This document shows positions 1-5,704 of a stretch of 5,781 nucleotides of DNA, in pieces. Location of the stretch: NCBI GenBank assembly GCA_031288215.1, contig JAITRV010000075.1, positions 1 through 5,781 of the forward strand, given 5' to 3'. Numbering within the stretch: position 1 is the first letter of the stretch; every line of letters starts with the position of its first letter. The notes under the pieces were generated by a model. The model saw only the letters and a list, made by a program, of their open reading frames with translations. It was not told the origin of the DNA and ran no database searches. A program made the translations under genes and the position numbers. The DNA is from Spirochaetaceae bacterium (lineage in GTDB: Bacteria > Spirochaetota > Spirochaetia > Treponematales > Breznakiellaceae).

Positions 1-945
1 GATCTTCGGACACGATGCGGAAGGGCTGAAAGGGTGGTTTGAGGGGCAAAAGAGCTGTGATTTCAGTGAGTTACGGAGCATAAAGGAAGTATGAGCATAC
101 AAGGCGGGTACATTATCGACATGGACATCAGTAAGTATGCGGACCGGAGGTCCGATGACAGCATACCACACGAGAAACTGCGGGAGATACTGGGCCGACG
201 GGTTAGTGACGGAGTGATACAGAGGATAATCGGGAAGTGGCTGAACGCCGGGGTCATGGAATCGGGGAATGTAGCGTACTCTGAACAGGGAACGCCGCAG
301 GGAGGGGTAATATCGCCCCTTTTGAGCAACATCTACCTGTATGAGGTACGGGACAGTTGGTTTGTACAGAGCGTGAAGCCGCTGATGAAGGGGAACACCT
401 GCATGGTACGCTATGCGGACGACGCAATCATCGGGTGTGATAAGAAAGAGGTCGCCAACCGGATAATGAAGGGGAAGAGCCCAGCGGTTTGCCAAATATG
501 GCTTAACCATACACCCGGAGAAGACCAAACTGGTAGACTTCACGAAACCGGAGGGAAACAGCCGTAAAGAGAACGGAAGTTTTACCTTTCTCGCTTTCAA
601 GCATTACTGGACGAAATCGAGGAAAGGGAACTGGATAGGAGGCCGGAAGACTGACAGCAAACGGCTGAGCCGGGCATTGAAGGCCATAACGCACTGGTGC
701 CGGATGAACCGGCATATCCCCCGGAAGGAACAACATAAGCACTCAGCCTGAAGATGCGGGGACATTATGCGTACTATGGCATATCGCTCAACTACAAGCG
801 CTTGGCCCAATTTTACTACCAGGTAAAACAGACCTGGTTCAAGTGGCTGAACCGGCGGTCCAGAGAGAAAGCCCTGAATTGGGAACAATTCGGGAAAGAA
901 CCGCAAAACCTTCCGCCACCTCCAAAAATTGGGCGCGTCCGGGTC
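1..945 (+). pseudogene. Group II intron reverse transcriptase/maturase remnant (ltrA-like), frame-broken and cut by the window edge
   Basis: The intact family copies and splices its host group II intron (reverse transcriptase plus maturase). Seen in order: an open stretch from about 2 to 90, perhaps the end of the conserved YGFR-type block but diverged; GGYIIDMDIS with the first catalytic Asp (from 91); HEKLREILGRRVSDGVIQRIIGKW; EQGTPQGGVISPLLSNIYL (285-341); and the YADD active-site box (about 411-422). The homology then moves to frame 2 (GLTIHPEKTKLVDF, HYWTKSRKGNW) and returns to frame 1 for domain X (MRGHYAYYGISLNYKRL, WLNRRSREK). Breaks: a likely 1-nt loss at about 90, a 15-nt palindromic insertion at 140-154, a 1-nt gain at about 471-484, and a 1-nt loss at about 739-741 that creates a TGA at 749-751. 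No HNH endonuclease domain follows domain X. The N-terminal RT blocks lie left of the window. Identity is secure from the GTPQGGVISPLLSN and YADD wording. Non-functionality follows from the several independent breaks, unless they are sequencing errors. Confidence 0.93.
140..154. repeat. 15-nt perfect palindrome inserted in the reverse transcriptase remnant
   Basis: CGGACCGGAGGTCCG is a 6-bp inverted repeat around a 3-nt loop. It sits just after the first catalytic Asp block, where group II RTs usually read K-Y-F-D-S-I. Here the reading is K-Y-A-D-R-R-S-D-D-S-I. Removing exactly these 15 nt restores the expected length in frame (K-Y-D-D-S-I). The sequence and symmetry are seen directly. That it is an insertion is inferred from my memory of the family motif. 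Confidence 0.6.
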
Positions 946-988
946 TGTGGGGGCTCCGGGGAGGCAACTCTCCGGTTCTACCCGGCCC
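941..988 (+). repeat. Probable 3' end of the group II intron (domain V-like hairpin and tail), copy 1
   Basis: Directly after maturase domain X, positions 956-975 fold into an 8-bp stem (one G-T pair) closed by GCAA, a GNRA tetraloop. It runs straight into GGTTCTACCCGGCCC. A GNRA-capped helix ending in GGTTC just downstream of the ORF is what domain V of group II introns looks like. However, the usual AGC triad and two-base bulge are not clear here, so the structure is decayed or atypical. The same tail recurs at 2245-2268. It ends on the stop codon of the minus-strand peptidase gene (988-990). A plain intergenic repeat is the main alternative. Confidence 0.5.
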
Positions 989-2145
989 TAATGGCCGAGA
1001 AGGCGGTCGAAATCCCGCAGTTCCTCGGGGCTGAAGCTGTACTGATAGCGCCGGTATAGATGATCCGGCAGTTCCGCGTAGGAGCCGGGAAGCTCCTCGA
1101 AGGCCCGCTGGGCGCCCCTGAAGCGGGATAGATTGGGCAGGGCGCGTTTTGCGGAAGCCCGGCCCGCTTCTTCGGAGGGATCGGCGGGGAGGGCTTTCTT
1201 GGGGTTCCGGTTTCCTGAAAGGGCCGGATCGGAGCGATCCAGGATCGCGGCGAGGAGTTCTTCCAAGGCCTCCGCGTCCATGGCCAAGCGCACGGGCGGG
1301 GGGCAGATCTTTTCGATGTACCGGTTGAGGACCGCATAGAGATTTTCCGGTTTCAGGTAGGGGGCGAGGGCGGGATTGGCGGTCATGGGGCAGAGGACAT
1401 AGCCCTTGCCCCGTTTCAGGGCATATCTCGTGGAATCGGTGATCATGTACTGATCCAGATAGGTGGTATCCGCCAAGAATCCGGTTACAAATTCGGTGAA
1501 CAGGGCGCCGGTAAACCGATCCGGGGGCAGGCCGCCGTAGCGCTGCTCCCCTTTCATCCACCGTTTCAGGTCCCTGAGAAAGGAGGCGCTGTCATGCTCA
1601 TAGGCGTTAATATCCGGCCTCCGGGACAATTTAGCGGAGGGTTCCAGGTTTACCCCGATTTCGATCTTCAGCGCCGCTTCCTTATACTGGGCCAGGGCCT
1701 CATTGAGCATGTCATGGAGCAGGTGAAGCCGGGGAGAAAAAAAGCCGCTGTATTCATCAATGATCAACAGTTCCGGGTCCCCCAGTTGATGATCCGCATG
1801 GGACGCCTCATGGTGGAGGGTCAGGGCGAGTTCGCTGATATTTTTGCGGTCGAGGAAGCTGTTTTGGATCACGATTTTGCCGCCGTCCCATTCGCCCAGG
1901 GTAAAACGGCCCAGATCATCACCGTGGATATAGATATCCCCCTCATAATCGGGATGATTCCGGGGGAGATCCCGCTTGATAAGGGGGCTGGCAGGGGCCT
2001 GGCGGCGCAGCAGCTCGATTGCCTCCCGCATGACGGCGGCCCGTTCAGGCCGGTCCTTCAGGGCGTCGGAAAACAGGATCTCACCGAACAGCGCATTGGC
2101 GGATAAAACGGTTACGATTGAAAGGGTAAGCATTCTTTTTTTCAT
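988..2145 (-). CDS. Exported HEXXH putative zinc metallopeptidase, family not recognised (385 aa)
   Basis: I do not recognise a named family. The N-terminus (MKKRMLTLSIVTVLSANALFG) has a basic start, a hydrophobic core and a small-residue end with no lipobox Cys, so it looks like a Sec signal peptide cut near residue 21 and implies periplasmic or secreted location. The key motif is LTLHHEASHADH: His112-Glu113-x-x-His116 fits the zinc-binding and catalytic HEXXH pattern, in the usual E-x-A-x-x-L-x-H-E-x-x-H setting. LNEALAQYKEAAL, with Glu149 33 residues later, is a candidate third ligand as in gluzincins. This is inference from motifs, not a demonstrated activity. The C-terminal half (residues 180-385) has a Pro/Glu/Ala-rich linker near 310-335 and no motif I know. 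The start is supported by GAGAGG four bases upstream (near 2150-2155) and the signal peptide beginning there; Met5 is an alternative. A TATAAT lies just upstream. The stop falls at the intron tail, so the C-terminus may have been altered by that insertion. Confidence 0.85.
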   Translation of the reverse strand: MKKRMLTLSIVTVLSANALFGEILFSDALKDRPERAAVMREAIELLRRQAPASPLIKRDLPRNHPDYEGDIYIHGDDLGRFTLGEWDGGKIVIQNSFLDRKNISELALTLHHEASHADHQLGDPELLIIDEYSGFFSPRLHLLHDMLNEALAQYKEAALKIEIGVNLEPSAKLSRRPDINAYEHDSASFLRDLKRWMKGEQRYGGLPPDRFTGALFTEFVTGFLADTTYLDQYMITDSTRYALKRGKGYVLCPMTANPALAPYLKPENLYAVLNRYIEKICPPPVRLAMDAEALEELLAAILDRSDPALSGNRNPKKALPADPSEEAGRASAKRALPNLSRFRGAQRAFEELPGSYAELPDHLYRRYQYSFSPEELRDFDRLLGH

Positions 2146-2160
2146 AAGACCTCTCTGTCA

Positions 2161-2189
2161 ATTATAGGCCGAGAGGATGAATTCTGCAC
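2161..2189 (-). promoter_or_regulatory. Candidate sigma-70 promoter for the metallopeptidase gene
   Basis: Read on the minus strand, TATAAT (2166-2161) is a perfect -10 element ending 15 bases before the ATG at 2145. That would give a very short leader carrying the GAGAGG ribosome site. The -35 region (about 2184-2189) matches the consensus poorly. The promoter sits between the gene and the second intron-tail copy. Confidence 0.4.
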
Positions 2190-2215
2190 CCCCGCCGATG
2201 GCGCCAGGCATTGCG

Positions 2216-2268
2216 TCACGAAAGCTCGTGAAAGGAGGAGCGGTAACTCCCCGGTTCTACCCGGCTCC
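2216..2268 (+). repeat. Orphan second copy of the group II intron 3' tail
   Basis: Positions 2245-2268 (AACTCCCCGGTTCTACCCGG then CTCC) match 966-988 with about two substitutions plus a small end difference, in the same orientation. Translated in the matching frame both copies read R-F-Y-P-A, preceded by G-[EA]-[AV]-T-[LP]. The copy is preceded by GGAG/CTCC pairing at 2237-2250 and by a 6-bp hairpin, TCACGA/TCGTGA, at 2216-2231. No reverse transcriptase sequence lies upstream, so it is a solo tail. It ends 11 bases before the hicB stop codon. I see no T-run, so it is not a standard terminator for hicAB. The repeat is directly visible; its intron origin is inferred. Confidence 0.55.
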
Positions 2269-2278
2269 ATGCGTTACG

Positions 2279-2488
2279 TTAGGCATACATCAACTTTCCC
2301 CGGGGGACGGGAATTTCCCGCCCCAGAGATTGGGCTGTTTCAATCCATTCCGCTATGACGGTTTCGACATTCCCGAGGGCATCGGCGTAGGTTTTTCCAT
2401 CGGCCATACAGCCGGCAAGTTCAGGGACTTCCGCGATATAGGCATTGTCCGTTTCACTCCAATAGATGATAATTTCGTATTTATTCAT
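2279..2488 (-). CDS. hicB: HicB-family antitoxin, short form (69 aa)
   Basis: HicB neutralises the HicA mRNA-cleaving toxin by binding it. The sequence shows the partially degraded RNase H-like HicB fold: Y-E-I-I-I-Y-W-S-E-T-D-N-A-Y-I-A-E-V-P-E-L-A-G-C, then D-G-K-T-Y-A-D-A-L and a helix ending in EWIETAQSLGREIPVPRG. At 69 residues it is the stand-alone short form, with no C-terminal ribbon-helix-helix or HTH DNA-binding domain. Autorepression, if any, would therefore need another factor. The start is fixed by GGAGG at 2495-2499, seven bases upstream inside the end of hicA, and by the 8-nt overlap with hicA. That overlap indicates translational coupling. The stop lies 11 bases from the orphan intron tail. 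Confidence 0.9.
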   Translation of the reverse strand: MNKYEIIIYWSETDNAYIAEVPELAGCMADGKTYADALGNVETVIAEWIETAQSLGREIPVPRGKLMYA

Positions 2489-2738
2489 CTTTTGCCTCCA
2501 GTTTATATTTTAATACAATTTCCCTGATTTGTTTAATCTGATATGATTTTGCCTTAGAACCATCGGGCTGGATATTGATAATTTCCGTTATCCCTTCACG
2601 GTAGAATATGTGATGACTCCCGTTTCTCCTCATGGAAAATCCAAGGGCATCCAACAAGACAAGCGCTTCAGAAAAATTGACAGACCCATCCTGCCGTCCT
2701 GAAAGAATTTTTCGTAAAAGTTTTTCATGTTTCCCCAT
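2481..2738 (-). CDS. hicA: HicA-family mRNA interferase toxin (85 aa)
   Basis: HicA toxins are small double-stranded-RNA-binding-like proteins that cleave mRNA and halt growth until bound by HicB. Seen here: an N-terminal helix (MGKHEKLLRKILSG), the segment ALVLLDALGFSMRRNGSHHIF with the signature G-S-H-H-I-F (His42/His43; the first is the likely catalytic His), a strand pair ITEIINIQP, and a closing helix QIKQIREIVLKYKL. The usual family core is about 60-80 residues, so this copy is full length with a slightly long N-terminus. The start has AGGGGAG (2748-2754) nine bases upstream. The toxin-first order and 8-nt overlap with hicB are typical of hicAB. The pair is visibly more AT-rich than the peptidase and chemoreceptor genes around it, which suggests horizontal arrival. 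Confidence 0.88.
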   Translation of the reverse strand: MGKHEKLLRKILSGRQDGSVNFSEALVLLDALGFSMRRNGSHHIFYREGITEIINIQPDGSKAKSYQIKQIREIVLKYKLEAKDE

Positions 2739-2803
2739 CGATACGGACTCCCCTACCGGAATTATTTTCAGGCTTTCGATACCCCCAAAAGGCGGCTGAC
2801 GCC

Positions 2804-2832
2804 AAGGTACACCCGCTTCCGCCGCTTGTCAA
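2804..2832 (-). promoter_or_regulatory. Weak candidate promoter for hicAB
   Basis: On the minus strand TTGACA (2832-2827) is a perfect -35, followed 17 bases later by TACCTT (2809-2804), a poor -10. A small inverted repeat, GGCG-5-CGCC (2791-2803), overlaps the expected transcription start and could be an operator, but it is only 4 bp. The rest of 2739-2977 holds no gene that I can support. Confidence 0.28.
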
Positions 2833-2858
2833 TGACGCGCAAAACCGGAAAACCGGGC

Positions 2859-2887
2859 TTTACCCAAAGCGGCGTATAGGGTATACT
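2859..2887 (+). promoter_or_regulatory. Candidate sigma-70 promoter for the chemoreceptor gene
   Basis: TTTACC (2859-2864) is separated by 17 bases from TATACT (2882-2887), each close to consensus (four and five of six). Transcription would begin near 2894, leaving a leader of roughly 85 nt before the ATG at 2978. It is back to back with the hicA promoter region, so the two units are divergent. Confidence 0.45.
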
Positions 2888-2977
2888 GAATCCGGTCAGC
2901 GGCTTTTTACCCGTCCGGATTTTTGTACAGAGGGCGGGCCTCACGGAATGAATGAATATGCGAATACGGGGGAGTCT

Positions 2978-4804
2978 ATGGCGAAGGGAAAATCCTTAAA
3001 ATTTCAGTTTATCCTGTTCTTTACCCTCTTTGTGATGGTCATTTGTACGGTTATGGCGGGCACTTCCATTTCCACCACCATCCGGGTGGTTACCACCGCC
3101 TTCATTGAGCAGGGCCTCCCCCTCGTAAACCAGGTCGCGGCCCTCATCGAGGGGGATACATTCGAACGGCTGGCCGAAACCCTTGACGCGGATGATCCCT
3201 CTTATGAGGAGCTTCAGAGCCGGATGTTCGCCCTCAAGGAGATGTCCAGTTGCCGCTACCTCTATACCATGGCCCCGATCGACGGTTCCCGTTACCGCTT
3301 CATCATCGACGGCAGCGGCTCCCCGGAGGACACGGAAAATTTTTCTCCCCTGGGGGAGGAGGAGGATACCGCCGGCTATGACGACGCCTTTCGAAAGACC
3401 ATCGCCACCCGCGAGACCCGGTATTCCCGGCTCTCCTACGAAGGGGATTGGGGATGGATGATCTCGATCTATACGCCCATTCTGAATTCCCGGGGGAGCT
3501 TCGTGGGGATCATCGGCTGTGATTTTGACGCCTCCGCCTTGTACAACAACCTCCGATCCCTGGCAATCCGGCAACTGGCCTTCTCCCTGGGGGCGGTCCT
3601 TCTGGGCTTGTCCCTGATGTTCATCTTCGTGAAAATGATCTTCACCCCCCTGGATCGGATAAGCGTGCCCCTGGAGGAAATCGCCGCCGGCGAGGGGGAC
3701 CTGACCATCTCCATCCCCGGCATGAAGGACGACGAAATCGGCCTGCTGGCGGCCCGTTTCAACCGTTTCGTGGGGAAGCTCCGGGAAATCATCATCACCA
3801 TCACCCATTCCGTGAAGGACCTGAACCTCAATACGGAAGAACTGCGGGGGCAGTCCGTGGAGATGACGGAAGCCCTGAAGGCTGTTGCCGCGGAGCTTGC
3901 GGGAATCAGGGATAGGGCCCTGAATCAGAGCGTCCTGGCCCGGAACAGCTATGACGGGGTCAAACAAATTGAGGCCCTCATCGATAACCTGGCCTTGATG
4001 TTCCCCCGGCAGCTTGCCGCGATGGAACAGTCTTCCGCCTCGATTAACCAGATGACCGCCGGAATCCGGGAGGTGTCAAAAAACATCCGGTATCTGACCG
4101 AGCGTTACGAAGAGCTGGTAAAGAACACCCGGGAGGGCAAGGCCTTCCAGGAGGAGACCAAGACCTCGGTGGACAGCATCGTCGGCCAGCTTCAAAACCT
4201 CGTCTCCGCCAATATGGCCGTCAACCAGATCGCCGCCCGGACCAATCTCCTGGCCATGAACGCCGCCATTGAAGCCGCCCACGCGGGGGATTCGGGCAAG
4301 GGCTTTGCCGTGGTTGCCGAAGAGATCCGGAACCTCTCCGAAACCGCCACCGCCCAATCCCAAACCATCAAGGCGTATATCCGGGAGATTGAAGGGACGG
4401 TGAACCGGATCGTCATGGCATCGGAAAATTCCCTCGCTTCCCTTAACCATATTGAAGGGGACATCGGGGAGGTAAACAGTATGATCAACCGGATCAATAG
4501 CGTGACATCGGAGTATGACGGCGGGATTCAGGAGATCCTTTCGGCCGTCAGGGAGGTCAATGAGATCGCCCAGTCGATTCATACTACCGCGGAAGAGACG
4601 AAGAGCAGCAGCATCCCGGTCTTTGCGGGGATCGACGCGCTGGTCAAGGATGCGGGGGAGATCCTGAAATATACGGAATTCTCCATGAGCCGGATCCAGG
4701 AGGTGGAAAGACTGGCCGCCCAGGCGCTGGATGTCGCCTCCCGGAACCGGACCAATGCCGGGGAAGTCCTGGACATAGTCCGGCGCTTTAAGGTATCCGC
4801 CTAA
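2978..4804 (+). CDS. Methyl-accepting chemotaxis protein with periplasmic Cache-like sensor (608 aa)
   Basis: This transmembrane receptor senses a ligand outside the membrane and controls CheA through CheW to steer flagellar rotation. Domains, numbered from the ATG at 2978: TM1 about 10-30; sensor about 35-195, whose core (Y-L-Y-T-M-A, Y-R-F-I-I-D-G, F-S-P-L-G, then W-G-W-M-I-S-I-Y-T-P-I and F-V-G-I-I-G-C-D-F-D) fits a single Cache module; TM2 about 196-222; HAMP about 222-275; and a long cytoplasmic coiled-coil hairpin about 280-605. The hairpin tip is around 416-457 (NQIAARTNLLAMNAAIEAA, then GKGFAVVAEEIRNLSE). Each arm is roughly 150 residues, compatible with a long 44-heptad class, though heptads were not counted rigorously. 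There is no C-terminal CheR-tethering pentapeptide. GGGGGAG lies 3 bases before this ATG and MAKGKSLKFQ is a typical lead-in to TM1. An in-frame ATG at 2948 would add ten residues and is possible because the spacing at 2978 is tight. The ligand cannot be told. The stop overlaps radC, and the gene is not beside any che gene. Confidence 0.95.
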   Translation: MAKGKSLKFQFILFFTLFVMVICTVMAGTSISTTIRVVTTAFIEQGLPLVNQVAALIEGDTFERLAETLDADDPSYEELQSRMFALKEMSSCRYLYTMAPIDGSRYRFIIDGSGSPEDTENFSPLGEEEDTAGYDDAFRKTIATRETRYSRLSYEGDWGWMISIYTPILNSRGSFVGIIGCDFDASALYNNLRSLAIRQLAFSLGAVLLGLSLMFIFVKMIFTPLDRISVPLEEIAAGEGDLTISIPGMKDDEIGLLAARFNRFVGKLREIIITITHSVKDLNLNTEELRGQSVEMTEALKAVAAELAGIRDRALNQSVLARNSYDGVKQIEALIDNLALMFPRQLAAMEQSSASINQMTAGIREVSKNIRYLTERYEELVKNTREGKAFQEETKTSVDSIVGQLQNLVSANMAVNQIAARTNLLAMNAAIEAAHAGDSGKGFAVVAEEIRNLSETATAQSQTIKAYIREIEGTVNRIVMASENSLASLNHIEGDIGEVNSMINRINSVTSEYDGGIQEILSAVREVNEIAQSIHTTAEETKSSSIPVFAGIDALVKDAGEILKYTEFSMSRIQEVERLAAQALDVASRNRTNAGEVLDIVRRFKVSA

Positions 4805-5547
4805 GCGGGGCGGTCCGATCCGGTCATACACGGGATATACCGGTTGTTCTGGCAGTAGCTATAAAAGGCGTTTTCCGAAAAGATGAGGTGATCCAGAAAC
4901 CGGATGCCCAGCAGCTTCGCGGCCTCGATCAGGGTCTTGGTTATGTCGTCGTCCTCCTCGGAGGGCCGGAGATCCCCCGAGGGGTGGTTGTGGGACACAA
5001 AGACCGCGCAGCTCCGGTCGGAGAGGGGATCGGCGAAGACCTCCCGGGGATGGACGATGGTGCGGTTTACGAGGCCGACGGTAACTATGCGGACCGCCAG
5101 GACCTCATGGGCGCCGTTGAGGGACGCACAGATGAACCGTTCCTGACGGCGGTCCGCATAGTGCCGGACGACGTGAAAGATATCCTCGGGGGTTCGGATC
5201 CGCTTTCCGGTCATTCCCCACTTCCGCCGCCCGAATTCCAGCATCGCCGCAATGGCGCTGGCCTTGGATTCCCCCAGCCCGGTCAGCCGGACCAGCTCCT
5301 TGACCGGGGGAATCTCCTTGTCCCGGTCCAGCCGGTCCAGCAGTTCCGCCGCCAGAACGCTGACATTTTTCCCCTTGATCCCGGTATTGAGGAGTATGGC
5401 CAGCAGTTCCTGATCCGAGAGGGATTCCGGCCCCAATTTGAGGAGCCGCTCCCGGGGACGCTGGGCCGGGGGCAGGGCCTGAGGACCGGGTACCGGAAAA
5501 TCCCGGCGCCCGCCGCTGTCGTGAACCGAATAAAAATCATCTTTCAT
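4801..5547 (-). CDS. radC: RadC-family JAMM/MPN+ domain protein (248 aa)
   Basis: RadC proteins carry an N-terminal helix-hairpin-helix region and a JAMM metallo-isopeptidase-like domain. Their cellular role is unsettled; the old DNA-repair label is doubtful. Seen here: PRERLLKLGPESLSDQELLA (31-50); the helix-hairpin-helix around LVRLTGLGESKASAIAA (85-101); then the JAMM part with LVNRTIVHPREVF (159-171) and SHNHPSGD (185-192). His186, His188 and Asp199 make the H-x-H-x10-D zinc site, so the active site is intact. The length is slightly above the usual 220-230 because of a Pro/Gly-rich N-terminal lead of about 30 residues. The ATG at 5547 is the only sensible in-frame start. It has no Shine-Dalgarno sequence, and a TATAAT (minus strand, 5553-5548) directly abuts it, so leaderless expression or a different upstream promoter is possible. 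It converges on the chemoreceptor gene with a 4-bp overlap. Confidence 0.95.
   Translation of the reverse strand: MKDDFYSVHDSGGRRDFPVPGPQALPPAQRPRERLLKLGPESLSDQELLAILLNTGIKGKNVSVLAAELLDRLDRDKEIPPVKELVRLTGLGESKASAIAAMLEFGRRKWGMTGKRIRTPEDIFHVVRHYADRRQERFICASLNGAHEVLAVRIVTVGLVNRTIVHPREVFADPLSDRSCAVFVSHNHPSGDLRPSEEDDDITKTLIEAAKLLGIRFLDHLIFSENAFYSYCQNNRYIPCMTGSDRPA
5085..5161. repeat. 14-bp perfect inverted repeat inside radC
   Basis: CTATGCGGACCGCC (5085-5098) and GGCGGTCCGCATAG (5148-5161) are exact reverse complements 49 bases apart. On the radC strand the right arm encodes R-H-Y-A-D-R-R and the left arm A-V-R-I-V, and the protein aligns normally to the family there. It is therefore not an obvious insertion. 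The left arm with its flank (5082-5096) also matches 132-146 in the reverse transcriptase remnant at 14 of 15 bases. Confidence 0.7.
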
Positions 5548-5680
5548 ATTATACTATAAGGGAGATTCTATGGGATTTGCTTCAATAAAATAATAAAAAC
5601 CATAAAAAAACCATAAAACAGAGAGAGAAAAAATCAAAAAAGAAGTGAAAAAGAAGAAAAAATACCGATATGTTACTATT
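5548..5680. other. A-rich intergenic spacer with tandem 11-nt repeat and purine tract
   Basis: This spacer separates divergent radC and the lipoprotein gene. It holds an exact two-unit tandem repeat AAACCATAAAA (5597-5607, 5608-5618) and a purine-dominated run from about 5615 to 5662. TATGTT (5669-5674) could be a -10 for the lipoprotein gene if its start is at 5705, but no -35 is convincing. A seven-codon reading frame (5570-5593) follows AAGGGAG on the + strand. No terminator hairpin is seen. Confidence 0.55.
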
Positions 5681-5704
5681 ATGGAAACGCGCATCCAATG
5701 CCCC

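Noticed and set aside
1..945. Retron, diversity-generating retroelement or CRISPR-associated reverse transcriptase
   Set aside because: The GTPQGGVISPLLSN wording and a following maturase domain X with intron-like tail point to a group II intron; no variable repeat, msr/msd or CRISPR array is present.
754..1059. A stand-alone 101-codon gene on the plus strand
   Set aside because: Its first half is maturase domain X, the displaced end of the reverse transcriptase remnant, and its second half reads through the intron tail into the antisense of the peptidase gene.
1594..2106. Plus-strand open frame (170 codons) opposite the peptidase gene
   Set aside because: The minus strand has a signal peptide, HEXXH motif and ribosome site; the plus-strand frame has none of these.
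2216..2268. Rho-independent terminator for hicAB
   Set aside because: Hairpins are present but no T-run follows on the minus strand, and the repeat match to the intron tail explains the sequence better.
2739..2947. Riboswitch or small RNA in the hicA-chemoreceptor intergenic region
   Set aside because: Only short, unrelated inverted repeats and candidate promoter elements are visible; no known riboswitch core is recognisable.
2996..3967. Long minus-strand open frame (323 codons) inside the chemoreceptor gene
   Set aside because: Gly/Gln/His-rich low-complexity translation with no family motif; it is the antisense of an unmistakable MCP coding region in GC-rich DNA.
4888..5559. Plus-strand open frame (223 codons) across radC
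   Set aside because: Antisense shadow of radC, whose HNHPSGD motif and full-length alignment fix the real strand.
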